Assembly (NCBI RefSeq): GCF_001898805.1
Contig: NZ_MKVJ01000022.1
Coordinates: 166,761 to 207,614, forward strand
Origin: Leifsonia sp. 71-9
Lineage (GTDB): Bacteria; Actinomycetota; Actinomycetes; Actinomycetales; Microbacteriaceae
Length of the DNA: 40,854 nt
Direction: 5' to 3'
The notes beneath the pieces are model-generated. The model saw nothing but the letters and a program-made list of their open reading frames with translations, had not been told where the DNA came from and did no database searches. Positions 31,001 through 40,740 of the stretch are shown one piece after another (the first letter of the stretch is position 1; each line of letters starts with the position of its first letter). The translations under genes and the position numbers were made by a program.

Positions 31001-31883
31001 CGCCGGGCGTGGACGACGGCTGGAAGACGCGGTGCTGCTCGGCGGACGACAGGCGCCCGTACAGCGGCAGCACCTCGGTGCCCGGGAGGTTGCGTCCGCG
31101 GATCGCGTCGGCCGCATCCCGGATCTCGTTCTCGCCCGAGAGGAACACGAGCACGTCGCCGGGAGCCTCACGCGCGAGCTCGTCCAGCGCGTCGTTGATG
31201 CCCTGCAGATAGTCGCGGTCGGCGGTGGGGACGGGATCGGGGTCGTCCTCGTCCTCGAGCGTCTCGGCGACCAGCGGGCGGTAGCGCACCTCGACCGGGA
31301 ACGTGCGTCCGGAGACCTCCACGATCGGCGCGGGGGAGCCGTCGGCCGCCGCGAAGTGCGCGGCGAAGCTCTCCGGGTCGATGGTCGCCGAGGTGATGAT
31401 CACCTTGAGGTCGGGCCGCTTCGGCAGCAGCTCGCGCAGGTAGCCGAGCAGGAAGTCGATGTTGAGGCTGCGCTCGTGGGCCTCGTCGATGATGATCGTG
31501 TCGTACTTGCGCAGCAGCCGGTCGCGGTGGATCTCGTTGAGCAGGATGCCGTCGGTCATCAGCTTGATGCGCGTCTCGGCCGACACCCGGTCGGTGAACC
31601 GCACCTGGTAGCCGACCAGCTCGCCGACGGACTGGCCCAGCTCCTCCGCGATGCGCTCGGCGATCGTGCGGGCCGCGATGCGGCGCGGCTGGGTGTGGCC
31701 GATGGAGGTGCGGCCCAGCTCGAGGCAGATCTTCGGCAGCTGCGTCGTCTTGCCCGAGCCCGTCTCGCCGGCCACGATCACGACCTGGTTGTCCCGGATG
31801 GCGCGCGCGATGTCGTCCCGCTTCTGACTGACCGGCAGCTCGGGCGGGAACGTGATGCGGGGGAGGGCGGAGGTCGCAGTCAT
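28029..31883 (-). CDS. hrpA: HrpA-type DEAH-box ATP-dependent RNA helicase
   Basis: The 1284-residue protein has the usual length and domain order of bacterial HrpA. The DEAH helicase core carries Walker A GETGSGKT (39-46), DEAH (133-136, IIIDEAHERSLN), SAT (ITSATIDPESF), and motif VI QRSGRSGRTSDG. The HA2 winged-helix region and OB-fold follow, then a DUF3418 C-terminal region to the end. It remodels RNA with ATP in the cytoplasm; in other bacteria it rescues collided ribosomes or processes mRNA. A TAGAAT -10-like box lies 9 nt before the ATG, with GGAGGG between. Confidence 0.95.
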   Translation of the reverse strand: MTATSALPRITFPPELPVSQKRDDIARAIRDNQVVIVAGETGSGKTTQLPKICLELGRTSIGHTQPRRIAARTIAERIAEELGQSVGELVGYQVRFTDRVSAETRIKLMTDGILLNEIHRDRLLRKYDTIIIDEAHERSLNIDFLLGYLRELLPKRPDLKVIITSATIDPESFAAHFAAADGSPAPIVEVSGRTFPVEVRYRPLVAETLEDEDDPDPVPTADRDYLQGINDALDELAREAPGDVLVFLSGENEIRDAADAIRGRNLPGTEVLPLYGRLSSAEQHRVFQPSSTPGVRRRVVLSTNVAETSLTVPGIKYVVDAGTARISRYSTRAKVQRLPIEAVSQASANQRSGRSGRTSDGIAIRLYSQEDFEKRPEFTEPEILRTNLAAVILQMISLGLGDIAAFPFLTPPDSRGIKDGLDLLTELGAITTARGGDPALTKVGRSLALLPIDPRFARMVVESKRHSTSREVMAIVAGLTIQDPRERPVEKRGSADEKHARFADPTSDFLTLLNLWNYLEEQQKELSSSAFRRLCKAEYLNFLRVREWQDVYRQLRQLAKPLGLTIGDASVNPDGIHRSLLAGLLSHIGLKDLRESGNKGGARTRQSEYLGARQARFVIFPGSTLAKKQPNALMSAELVETSRLFARMNAAIDPAWAEPIAGDLCKRQYSEPHWEKSQGSVVAYEKVTLFGVPIIPRRRIQYSRIDAPLARELFIRHALVDGEWDSHQAFDRANRKLRAELRELEERTRRRDILNDDESVFEFYDRRIPAEVVSTRTFEGWWKKARTETPDLLTMTPESLLDEDAAEIDEEAFPPVWRQGDQRLTLRYRFEPGAEDDGVTVQVPLPLLAGLVPDGFDWQVPGLRHELVTALIKSLPKAIRRQVVPAADWAQRLLGELSTTAGMRAHEGERPAASLTDTLAATISRLTGSRVSGTDFDTERLPAHLRPTFQVIGERGRPLASGKDLGALQESLRSRARDSVARVAEARTPDAIERTGLTTWDLDELPRFLDSTHTGPGGSTNTIRAYPALVDDGQSVSIRLMSTPADQAKAMPGGVRRLLLASIPSPVAYVQQHLTANEKLTLAASPYPNTKALFDDCLLAVIDSVLYRMKPDGQVFMRAEFEAVRDRVSAIVMDSMFETVALVTRILTAARAAEKAIGGATSLVFLASLNDAKAQLAGLVYPGFVSATGVEQLRHLPRYLAGISQRIQALPVNPGRDRAWQTQVETAVALYTDAGGRIPLAPDSPPNVVHARWMLEEFRVSLFAQSLGTAESVSLQRIRKVLAG

Positions 31884-31937
31884 GAGCCCTCCATTCTATC
31901 CGGCGCAGCGATCACAAAATCGTTGTGGATGCAGAGT

Positions 31938-31954
31938 ACTTTGTGCTACAAAGT
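31938..31954. promoter_or_regulatory. operator ACTTTGT-GCT-ACAAAGT
   Basis: A perfect 7-3-7 palindrome six bases before the ATG at 31960. It overlaps a possible -10 (TACAAA) that has TTGTGG (31923-31928) 18 bp upstream. The winged-helix protein encoded second in this operon is the likely binder. Confidence 0.65.
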
Positions 31955-31959
31955 TAACC

Positions 31960-32568
31960 ATGAACGATGACAACTCCGGCGACGCCCGGGAGATGCTCGA
32001 CCTGATCGATGGTCAGCAACGTCGCGTCGACCGCGGACTCCGCCTCCCCGTCGTGTGGCTCTACTCCATCTGGGCGTTCGCCTGGCTGGTCGGGTTCCTC
32101 GCGCTCTACCTCGCCGTGCTCGGCGTCTTCGACCCCGTGGCCGCCGGCATCGTCTTCGCGGTGCTGATCGTGGCCTCCATCGTCGCGTCCGCCGTCATCG
32201 GCTCGCGCATCGGGCGCGGGCTGCGCGGCCAGTCCCAGTTCGCCGGCACGGTCTACGGCATCTCGTGGTCGGTGTGCTCGATCGCGTTCGCCCTGCTCGG
32301 CACCGGCCTCCTCGCCCAGGGGATGCCGGACGACCTCGCCGGGATCTACTTCCCGAGCGCGTACGCCCTGATGTGCGGCACGCTCTATCTCGGCGGCGCG
32401 GCGCTCTGGCACGACACGGTGCAGCTCGTCCTCGGCCTGGCACTGCTGGTGGTCGGGGCGGTCGTCCCGTTCCTCGGTCTCGGCCCGAACCTCCTGGTGC
32501 TCGCCATCGCCGCCGCCGTCATCTTCGGCTCCGGAGCGGTCGTCACGGCCCGCTCGCTGCGGAGCTGA
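31960..32568 (+). CDS. multi-pass membrane protein paired with a winged-helix regulator
   Basis: The 202-residue protein has about six hydrophobic helices after a charged N-terminus (REMLDLIDGQQRRVDRGLRL). I do not recognise a characterised function. Membrane proteins of this size commonly precede a small HTH_34-type winged-helix protein in actinobacteria, and that is the gene found 5 nt downstream. The two are likely co-regulated by the palindrome at 31938-31954. No catalytic motif is visible; a transport-like or sensing role cannot be told apart. Confidence 0.82.
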   Translation: MNDDNSGDAREMLDLIDGQQRRVDRGLRLPVVWLYSIWAFAWLVGFLALYLAVLGVFDPVAAGIVFAVLIVASIVASAVIGSRIGRGLRGQSQFAGTVYGISWSVCSIAFALLGTGLLAQGMPDDLAGIYFPSAYALMCGTLYLGGAALWHDTVQLVLGLALLVVGAVVPFLGLGPNLLVLAIAAAVIFGSGAVVTARSLRS

Positions 32569-32573
32569 GGCCC

Positions 32574-32864
32574 GTGGACGAGCTCGACCCGGTCATCCAC
32601 GCGGCCGCGCGTCTGAAGATCACGGCCACCCTCGCGACCGTCCCCGAGGACGGCAGCATGTCCTTCCTCCGGCTGCAGGAGCTGCTCGACCTGACCGCGG
32701 GCAACCTCGCCACCCACCTGCGCAAACTGGAGGATGCCGGCTACATCACGGTCGAGAAGACGCACCGCGGCCGCGTCCCCGTCACCTACCTCGCCCTCAC
32801 GACGACCGGCCGCCGCGCATTCGAGGATTACACGGCGGCACTTCGCAGCATCATCGGGGGGTGA
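32574..32864 (+). CDS. winged-helix transcriptional regulator (HTH_34/PF13601-like)
   Basis: The 96-residue single-domain protein has a winged-helix motif (FLRLQELLDLTAGNLATHLR, then KLEDAGYITVEKTHRGRVPV) and a short dimerisation helix. GTG start at 32574, 5 nt after the membrane gene stop. Proteins of this type are compact MarR/ArsR-like repressors without metal-binding cysteines; none is present here. It is the likely ligand of the ACTTTGT-N3-ACAAAGT palindrome in the operon promoter. Confidence 0.85.
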   Translation: MDELDPVIHAAARLKITATLATVPEDGSMSFLRLQELLDLTAGNLATHLRKLEDAGYITVEKTHRGRVPVTYLALTTTGRRAFEDYTAALRSIIGG

Positions 32865-32920
32865 ATGGAGTAGGTTTCCCTCACCCGGTCCTTGTCAACG
32901 ACGATGAAGGAGACCACCCC

Positions 32921-34486
32921 ATGTCCCACGGCTTCGCCACCATGTCCGTCGCGAGCATCCTCGCGGAGACGGCGCATCGCAGCCCCGAGAGCGTCGCGCT
33001 GATCTTCGACGGCACCGAGATCAGCTACGGCGACCTCTGGGAGCAGACGCTCCACTACGCCGGGGCGCTGCGCGACCGGGGGATCGGGCCGGACGACCGC
33101 GTCGCCCTGATGATCCCGAACGTGCCCGACTTCCCGCGTGTCTACTACGGCGCGCTGGCGCTGGGCGCGACGGTGGTCCCCATCCACGCGCTGCTGAAGG
33201 CGGAGGAGATCGCCTATGTGCTGCAGGACTCCGGCGCCGCCCTGCTGATCTGCGCGGCCCCGCTGCTCGGCGAGGGTGCGAAGGGAGCGGCACTCGCCGG
33301 CATCCCGGTGCTCTCCGTGCTCGTGCCCGACGAACTGGCGGAGCAGTTGCCGTTCCCCCGGCTCGAAGTGGAGGCCGCAGCCGCTGAGCCCGTGCTGACC
33401 TATGTGCCGCGCGACCCGCTGGACACGGCGACCATCCTCTACACCAGCGGCACCACCGGCAAGCCCAAGGGCGCCGAGGGCTGCCACTTCTCGCTGATCG
33501 AGCAGGTGAACGTGCTGCTGGCCGGGACGCTCGACATCGAGCCCAGCGACCGCATCCTGGGCTGCCTGCCGCTGTTCCACACCTTCGGGCAGACCTGCGT
33601 GATGAACATGGGCTTCCGCGCGGGCGCGACCGTCGTGCTCGTCCCCAAGTTCGACCCCGCCACGGCGCTGCGGCTCCTGAACGAGCACGGCTGCACGATC
33701 ATGACCGGCGTCCCGACGATGTACATCGCGCTCCTGGAGGCCGCCAAGACGAATCCCGAACGGCCGCCGCTGCGCTACGGCATGAGCGGCGGCGCGGCCA
33801 TCCCCGTCGCCGTGATCGAGCGGATGAAGGAGGTCTACGGCATCGACGTCCACGAGGGCTACGGTCTCACCGAGACGTCCCCCGTCGCCTCCTTCAACCA
33901 CCGGGGCCGCCCGACGCGGGTCGGCACGGTCGGCACGCCGATCTGGGGCGTGGACGTGGAGATCGCGGACGCCGAGGTCGACGACCGCATCGACCTCCTG
34001 CCCCGCGGCGAGCTCGGCGAGATCGTCGTGCGCGGGCACAACCTCATGAAGGGGTACCTCAACCTCCCGCAGGCGAACGCGGAGGCGGTGGTCGACGGGT
34101 GGTTCCGCACCGGCGACCTCGGCACGAAGAGCGACGACGACTACATCACCATCGTCGACCGCAAGAAGGACATGATCGTCCGCAACGGCTACAACGTGTA
34201 CCCGCGCGAGGTGGAGGAGGTGCTCTCCACCCATCCCGCTGTCGCGATGGTCGCCGTGTTCGGCGTCGCCCACGACACGCACGGCCAGGAGGTCATGGCC
34301 GCCGTCACGCTCATGCCGGGCGCGGAGGCGACCGGGGAGGACCTCGTCGCGTTCGCACAGGAGCACGTCGCGGCGTACAAGTTCCCGCGACGGGTGGAGA
34401 TCCTGGAGGCGCTCCCGCTCGGACCGAGCGGGAAGGTGCTCAAGCGGGAGCTGGTCGCGCGCTACGAGGCGGCCGCGACCGTGTGA
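32921..34486 (+). CDS. long-chain fatty-acid/AMP-dependent CoA ligase
   Basis: The 521-residue ANL-superfamily enzyme has the P-loop YTSGTTGKPKG (174-184), YGLTETSP (314-321), GWFRTGDLG (393-401), DRKKDMIVRNGYNVYPREVE (413-432) and the catalytic lysine K506 in GPSGKVLKRE. It activates a carboxylic acid as an adenylate and then CoA thioester. The RNGYNVYP stretch is common in acyl-CoA synthetases for medium/long-chain fatty acids. The ATG at 32921 has GAAGGAGA about 8 nt upstream. Confidence 0.95.
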   Translation: MSHGFATMSVASILAETAHRSPESVALIFDGTEISYGDLWEQTLHYAGALRDRGIGPDDRVALMIPNVPDFPRVYYGALALGATVVPIHALLKAEEIAYVLQDSGAALLICAAPLLGEGAKGAALAGIPVLSVLVPDELAEQLPFPRLEVEAAAAEPVLTYVPRDPLDTATILYTSGTTGKPKGAEGCHFSLIEQVNVLLAGTLDIEPSDRILGCLPLFHTFGQTCVMNMGFRAGATVVLVPKFDPATALRLLNEHGCTIMTGVPTMYIALLEAAKTNPERPPLRYGMSGGAAIPVAVIERMKEVYGIDVHEGYGLTETSPVASFNHRGRPTRVGTVGTPIWGVDVEIADAEVDDRIDLLPRGELGEIVVRGHNLMKGYLNLPQANAEAVVDGWFRTGDLGTKSDDDYITIVDRKKDMIVRNGYNVYPREVEEVLSTHPAVAMVAVFGVAHDTHGQEVMAAVTLMPGAEATGEDLVAFAQEHVAAYKFPRRVEILEALPLGPSGKVLKRELVARYEAAATV

Positions 34487-34562
34487 TGCGGGTGCCGGGC
34501 GCTGCGGTGCCGGGCGCCGCGGACGCCGGGCGCTGCGGTGCCGAGCGCCGCGGCGCGCCGTG
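34487..34562. repeat. GC-rich degenerate tandem repeats between convergent genes
   Basis: Units such as GGTGCCGGGCGCTGC, GGTGCCGGGCGCCGC and GGTGCCGAGCGCCGC recur. They may fold and end transcription; no gene is present. Confidence 0.45.
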
Positions 34563-34979
34563 TCAGGACGCCATGTCCATCGTGACCAGCCGCACCGACG
34601 AGTGCAGGTAGAACGCCGCCAGCACCGCGTAGCAGATGCACGCCACGGTGGGGATGAACGCGTTCTCCGGCCGGCTGGCGAGGGCGCCGACGCACGAGAC
34701 GAAGGCGGCCGCCGTGAACCCGCCGCCGATCCAGAAACCGGCGGCGGGCCGGGCGGTCGCGCGCCACCAGGGGCGCGGGTCCTCGCGGTTCTCACCGGCG
34801 CCGCGGAAGATGCGGACGCCGAATCCGACGTAGAGCAGGTTGAGGACGGCCACGATCAGCACGTCGGCGGTCGCGTCGACGAGCTGCTGGAACAGGAAGA
34901 CGTTCAACGCCAGCAGGAGGCCGTAGCCCCCGATGATGTAGGCGACCTTGCCCGTTGCCGTCGTGATCCTCAACTTCAC
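34563..34979 (-). CDS. small four-helix membrane protein of unknown function
   Basis: The 138-residue protein has about four hydrophobic helices (about 12-32, 37-58, 76-100 and 107-130), with a polar cytoplasmic loop RIFRGAGENREDPRPWWRAT between the second and third. GTG start at 34979 with TAAGCT 7 nt upstream, so it is probably leaderless. The aldo/keto reductase gene (35004) ends just upstream on the same strand, so that -10 box overlaps their 24-bp gap. No family is recognised. Confidence 0.75.
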   Translation of the reverse strand: MKLRITTATGKVAYIIGGYGLLLALNVFLFQQLVDATADVLIVAVLNLLYVGFGVRIFRGAGENREDPRPWWRATARPAAGFWIGGGFTAAAFVSCVGALASRPENAFIPTVACICYAVLAAFYLHSSVRLVTMDMAS

Positions 34980-34986
34980 GAGGGAG

Positions 34987-34992
34987 AGCTTA
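34987..34992 (-). promoter_or_regulatory. -10 box TAAGCT of the small membrane protein gene
   Basis: TAAGCT, CTCCCTC (7 nt), GTG at 34979 on the minus strand. Confidence 0.45.
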
Positions 34993-35003
34993 TCCGGCGG
35001 GGG

Positions 35004-37817
<2,814 letters not shown>

Positions 37818-37837
37818 GCCGGGCGGGTGCGCGTCTG

Positions 37838-38071
37838 GCCGCGCAACTCCGGTGATGTCGCGCGATCGGCGCGGAATCGCCGGACCAACGGCGGTCTCGT
37901 CGGCGTGTCGTGGAGGATCTCCGGAGTTGGCACCGCGCTGGCCGTCGTGCCGGCGGCACGGGCGCGGGCGCGTGACTCCGGCAATCGGCCACGCAACGCC
38001 GCTCCGTTCTCCGTTCGAACGGAGAACGGGCCGGGATGCCGCGAGATCGCCGGAGTTGGCGCCGCGATCGG
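37838..38071. repeat. cluster of related short palindromic units (BIME-like)
   Basis: Variants of CAACTCCGG(T/C)GATGTCGCG and their reverse complement occur at about 37843-37862, 37912-37931, 37972-37987 and 38040-38059, in alternating orientation. The intergenic stretch of about 270 bp between the DUF255 gene and the next gene is otherwise empty. Confidence 0.65.
38004..38029. repeat. perfect 26-bp palindrome
   Basis: CCGTTCTCCGTTC is immediately followed by GAACGGAGAACGG, so every base pairs with no spacer. It lies within the palindrome cluster and could bind a dimeric protein or form a cruciform. Confidence 0.8.
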
Positions 38072-38089
38072 CGCCGGCGGCGCCGGCCG

Positions 38090-38425
38090 TCAGGCGCGCT
38101 CGAGCTTGTCGAGCATGCCCCAGACGGCTTCGCTGAGCTCGGGATGCTCCAGTGCGATGCGGCGCAGCACCGAGTACTCGAAGCGCGTGAAGATCTCGCG
38201 GCCCGCGGCCGGATGGTGGGCCCGCGACTGCTGCTCGCCGAGGTCGAACGCCTCGATCGCGGTCGCCCGCAGCGAGATGACGACCTGCTCGTCGACGCTC
38301 GGGAGGTCCGGGATGAAGTGCCACGGGTCCTCGCCCGCGCGGCAGCGGTGCTCGATGATCGCGGAGAGCTCATCGCGCGCCTGCTGACGGAGCACTTCGA
38401 TGCTCCGGGGTACGTGTTCTGTCAC
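38090..38425 (-). CDS. hypothetical protein, 111 residues
   Basis: The soluble, acidic, probably helical protein has no recognised domain. Visible parts are a charged N-terminal helix (RQQARDELSAIIEHRCRAGE) and a region IPDLPSVDEQVVISLRATAI. GTG start at 38425 with a strong GGAGGGAGGT Shine-Dalgarno 6 nt upstream and normal GC3 bias, so it is a genuine gene. Its 3' end abuts the palindrome cluster. Confidence 0.75.
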   Translation of the reverse strand: MTEHVPRSIEVLRQQARDELSAIIEHRCRAGEDPWHFIPDLPSVDEQVVISLRATAIEAFDLGEQQSRAHHPAAGREIFTRFEYSVLRRIALEHPELSEAVWGMLDKLERA

Positions 38426-38619
38426 GGGCGACCTCCCTCCGCTGACGGTGGATCCGGCCTCGTCGCCGGAACGGTGCGTTCAGCCTAGACGGCACGGCCG
38501 ACGCTCGCGAATCGGGGCGTAACGAGAGGTCTACCGCCCCCGTGGGGGCCGGGCCGCTCGCAGGCGAGGGGTCGTCCCTCCCGAGCCCGCCGGCCATTGC
38601 CATATAAAAAACGGTGTAT

Positions 38620-38648
38620 TTGATGCTTCACGTCAAGCGTGATTGAAT
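38620..38648 (+). promoter_or_regulatory. predicted promoter TTGATG-17-TTGAAT with enclosed operator
   Basis: TTGATG (38620-38625) and TTGAAT (38643-38648) each match consensus in 4 of 6 positions, with an ideal 17-bp spacer. Inside the spacer TCACG-TCAAG-CGTGA (38628-38642) is a 5-5-5 inverted repeat. Confidence 0.45.
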
Positions 38649-38665
38649 GTCAGGCGACAGCGAGT

Positions 38666-38694
38666 CGTCGGCGTGGGGGCAGCCCTCGCCGACG
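38666..38694 (+). promoter_or_regulatory. leader stem-loop before the Pro-tailed membrane protein
   Basis: CGTCGGCG pairs with CGCCGACG across 13 nt that contain GGG and CCC. A smaller GGGG...CCCC pair follows close to the Shine-Dalgarno. Confidence 0.4.
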
Positions 38695-38741
38695 CTCACC
38701 GTGCGATCGGATGAGGGGCGTCGTTCCCCGAGGAGGAACCG

Positions 38742-39602
38742 ATGACCAGCACCGAACCGATGGCGGAACATCCGACGCGCACCCGAACGCTGGCGCTCGC
38801 GCTCGCGATCGGCATGCTGGTCGGGGCCGCGCTGCTCGGCGGGTTCTTCATCATCGTCGGGGATCAGGCGAACGTCGCCGGACGTGCCTGGCTGACGCTG
38901 GTCCTCGTCGCCGGGTTCGCGGGAGCCGTGCTCCTCGACGCGACCTACGGCGACGGTCCGAACCGCTGGTACACGCCGGCCTCGGTGATGACGAACGTGG
39001 TCCTGGTCGCCCTCGGCCTCATGAAGATCTGGAACGGTTGGCTGCAACCGGCGGACACGGCGGACGCGCGGGTCTGGACGCAGCAGCTCTTCCTGTTCCT
39101 CGCCCTGGTGGTCCTTCTCCGCCTCGCACTGCTGATCACGCAGTTCTACGGACTCTATTTCGTGGTCAGGGCGACGCGGACGATCGCGAGGACCTCCGCT
39201 CTGGTCACGCTGGCCTTCCTCTGGCTGACGGCCCTTCTGCTGGCCGCGACGGCCGCCTTCCCCGAACCTGACTGGCCGGACTGGTGGATGCGGACAGCGG
39301 GCGCCACCGCGCTCGTCGCCGTCGTGCTCGCGGTGATCCCCCTCGTCGTGCGCGCCTTCGAACCGCGTGCTCCGCGTGCCGGGCGCGACACGGCTCCCGC
39401 CGGATACCGGCCCCCGGGGTACGCGCACCTACCGCACGACGGAGGGCAGTCCGGCCTGGTCTCCCCGCCCTCGGGTGGGTCGTTCCCTCCCTACCCGGGA
39501 TCCGGGCGACCTGATTCGCAAGCAGCCGCGGGTGCGCCGCCCGCGAGTGCGCCGCCCGCCAGCGCGCCGCCGGCGCAGAATCCATCCGCTCCGCCGCAGT
39601 AG
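38742..39602 (+). CDS. multi-pass membrane protein with a Pro/Ala-rich cytoplasmic tail
   Basis: The 286-residue protein has about six membrane helices in residues 18-205 and a disordered tail rich in Pro, Gly and Ala to the end. The tail includes the short tandem repeat PPASAPPASAPPA, encoded by repeated GCGCCGCCCGC(G/C)AG(T/C) units at about 39535-39580. No family is recognised. The Shine-Dalgarno GGAGGAA 5 nt upstream fixes the ATG. The tail may bind partner proteins or the wall; this is a guess. Confidence 0.8.
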   Translation: MTSTEPMAEHPTRTRTLALALAIGMLVGAALLGGFFIIVGDQANVAGRAWLTLVLVAGFAGAVLLDATYGDGPNRWYTPASVMTNVVLVALGLMKIWNGWLQPADTADARVWTQQLFLFLALVVLLRLALLITQFYGLYFVVRATRTIARTSALVTLAFLWLTALLLAATAAFPEPDWPDWWMRTAGATALVAVVLAVIPLVVRAFEPRAPRAGRDTAPAGYRPPGYAHLPHDGGQSGLVSPPSGGSFPPYPGSGRPDSQAAAGAPPASAPPASAPPAQNPSAPPQ

Positions 39603-39648
39603 CCGAACGATGAAAGCATCGGGGCAGACGACCGGCCCGGTCGGGCCG

Positions 39649-39699
39649 TGCGCGCGACTCAGGCCTGCGCGCGACTCAGGCCTGCGCGCGACTCAGTCC
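39649..39699. repeat. three tandem 17-bp repeats containing the aminotransferase stop codon
   Basis: TGCGCGCGACTCAGGCC occurs three times (39649, 39666, 39683), the last copy ending AGTCC. On the minus strand each unit has TGA; the innermost (39693-39695) is the stop codon of the class IV aminotransferase gene. Confidence 0.8.
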
Positions 39700-40598
39700 G
39701 TGCGCGACAGGAGGTACGCGTTCAGGTCGGCGGTCAGCGCGTCGTCGACGGGGTAGTCGCGCTCGTCGAGCGTCGTGATCGGCGCCGCCTGGCGGACGCT
39801 CGACACCAGCCAGAGGGCGTCGGCATCGCGCAGTTCGTCGGCGGTGATGCGGCGGTACTCGGTCGGGTAGCCGCGCTCCTCGAAGAACGCGAACACGGCG
39901 GCCTGCGTGGTGCCGGCGAGAATACCCTGATCGGTCTGCGGGGTGCGCACGACCCCGTCGGAGAGCAAGATCACATTGGAGGTCGGCCCCTCCAGCGCAT
40001 AGCCGTCGGAGCTGATGAAGATGACGTCGTCGGCTCCCCGGCGCGCCGCTTCCCGGCCCGCAGCCCGGTTGATCGCGTACGACAGCGTCTTCGCTCCGGC
40101 GAGCAGCCACGGCGAGGTCTCGGCGACGTCGTGCCGCCAGCCGCGGTCGAGCGCCACCACGCGGATGCCGAGGCGCTGGGCCGCGAAGTCCTCGCCCTCG
40201 TCGACGAAGACCCAGCCGCTCGCCCGGCCCTCGCCCTCGACTCCACGGGTCAGGATGAGCTTGGCGAAGAGCTCGCCGCCGTCGCCGTTGCGGGACCGGT
40301 AGTCGGCGACCCCGGCCAGCACGGCCTCCCGCCACACCGCGGCATCCGGCTCCGGGAGGTCGAGGAGCGCCGCCGAGTGCGCCAGCCGCTCCAGGTGCGG
40401 CTCGAGCGCCTGCGGGTGCCCGTCGATCACCGCGATCGTCTCGAACACGCCGTCGCCGCGCGTGATGCCGAGGTCGGTGATCCGGGCCTGCGGGGCACCG
40501 AAATCGGCGAGCACGAAGCCCGGGTCGCCGTCGGCGCGGGTCGCGGCCGGGTCGGAGACGGTCGGAGCGGTCACGGTCAGCAAGGTGGCGCGGGTCAT
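39693..40598 (-). CDS. class IV PLP-dependent aminotransferase (aminodeoxychorismate lyase/branched-chain or D-amino-acid type)
   Basis: The 301-residue fold-type IV enzyme has K170 as the PLP lysine (AGAKTLSYAINRAA), E203 in ALEGPTSNVI and the phosphate-binding GTTQAAVF (229-236). The N-terminal RITDLGITRGDGVFETI is the family opening. Motif details do not separate 4-amino-4-deoxychorismate lyase from D-alanine or branched-chain aminotransferases; the length suits the first two. The ATG at 40598 has GACAAT 6 nt upstream. The ORF is open for 80 more codons upstream, but this upstream part has no family resemblance. Confidence 0.9.
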   Translation of the reverse strand: MTRATLLTVTAPTVSDPAATRADGDPGFVLADFGAPQARITDLGITRGDGVFETIAVIDGHPQALEPHLERLAHSAALLDLPEPDAAVWREAVLAGVADYRSRNGDGGELFAKLILTRGVEGEGRASGWVFVDEGEDFAAQRLGIRVVALDRGWRHDVAETSPWLLAGAKTLSYAINRAAGREAARRGADDVIFISSDGYALEGPTSNVILLSDGVVRTPQTDQGILAGTTQAAVFAFFEERGYPTEYRRITADELRDADALWLVSSVRQAAPITTLDERDYPVDDALTADLNAYLLSRTD

Positions 40599-40604
40599 GC
40601 CCCC

Positions 40605-40610
40605 ATTGTC
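40605..40610 (-). promoter_or_regulatory. -10 box GACAAT of the aminotransferase gene (leaderless)
   Basis: Minus strand GACAAT, GGGGGC (6 nt), ATG at 40598. Confidence 0.45.
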
Positions 40611-40698
40611 CACCGCTCGGCGCCGCGGCACAGGGCCGAGCGCCTGCGTGTGCCCATTCCCGTGCGCGCGCGTGGAGTCGCGGTGCATCGGCGGTCTC

Positions 40699-40740
40699 GC
40701 GGGACGTTCCTGACATGTCGCCGCGCCGCAGACGTCCCGC
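40699..40740. repeat. inverted repeat in the terminal intergenic region
   Basis: GCGGGACGT and ACGTCCCGC pair over 9 bp across 24 nt. A similar GCGGGACATGT unit occurs at about 40830-40840, so further palindromic copies may lie beyond the window. No gene is visible from 40599 to the end. Confidence 0.45.

Larger units (their letters stand above)
38426..38741. other. gene-free control region between divergent genes
   Basis: This 316-bp stretch contains the Shine-Dalgarno of the leftward hypothetical gene, an AT-rich island (about 38598-38650), a predicted promoter with an inverted repeat, and a structured leader ending GAGGAGGAACCG before the ATG at 38742. Confidence 0.6.

Noticed and set aside
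28665-31970. Rightward 1101-codon open frame antisense to hrpA
   Set aside because: Low-complexity shadow of the helicase gene; no family features.
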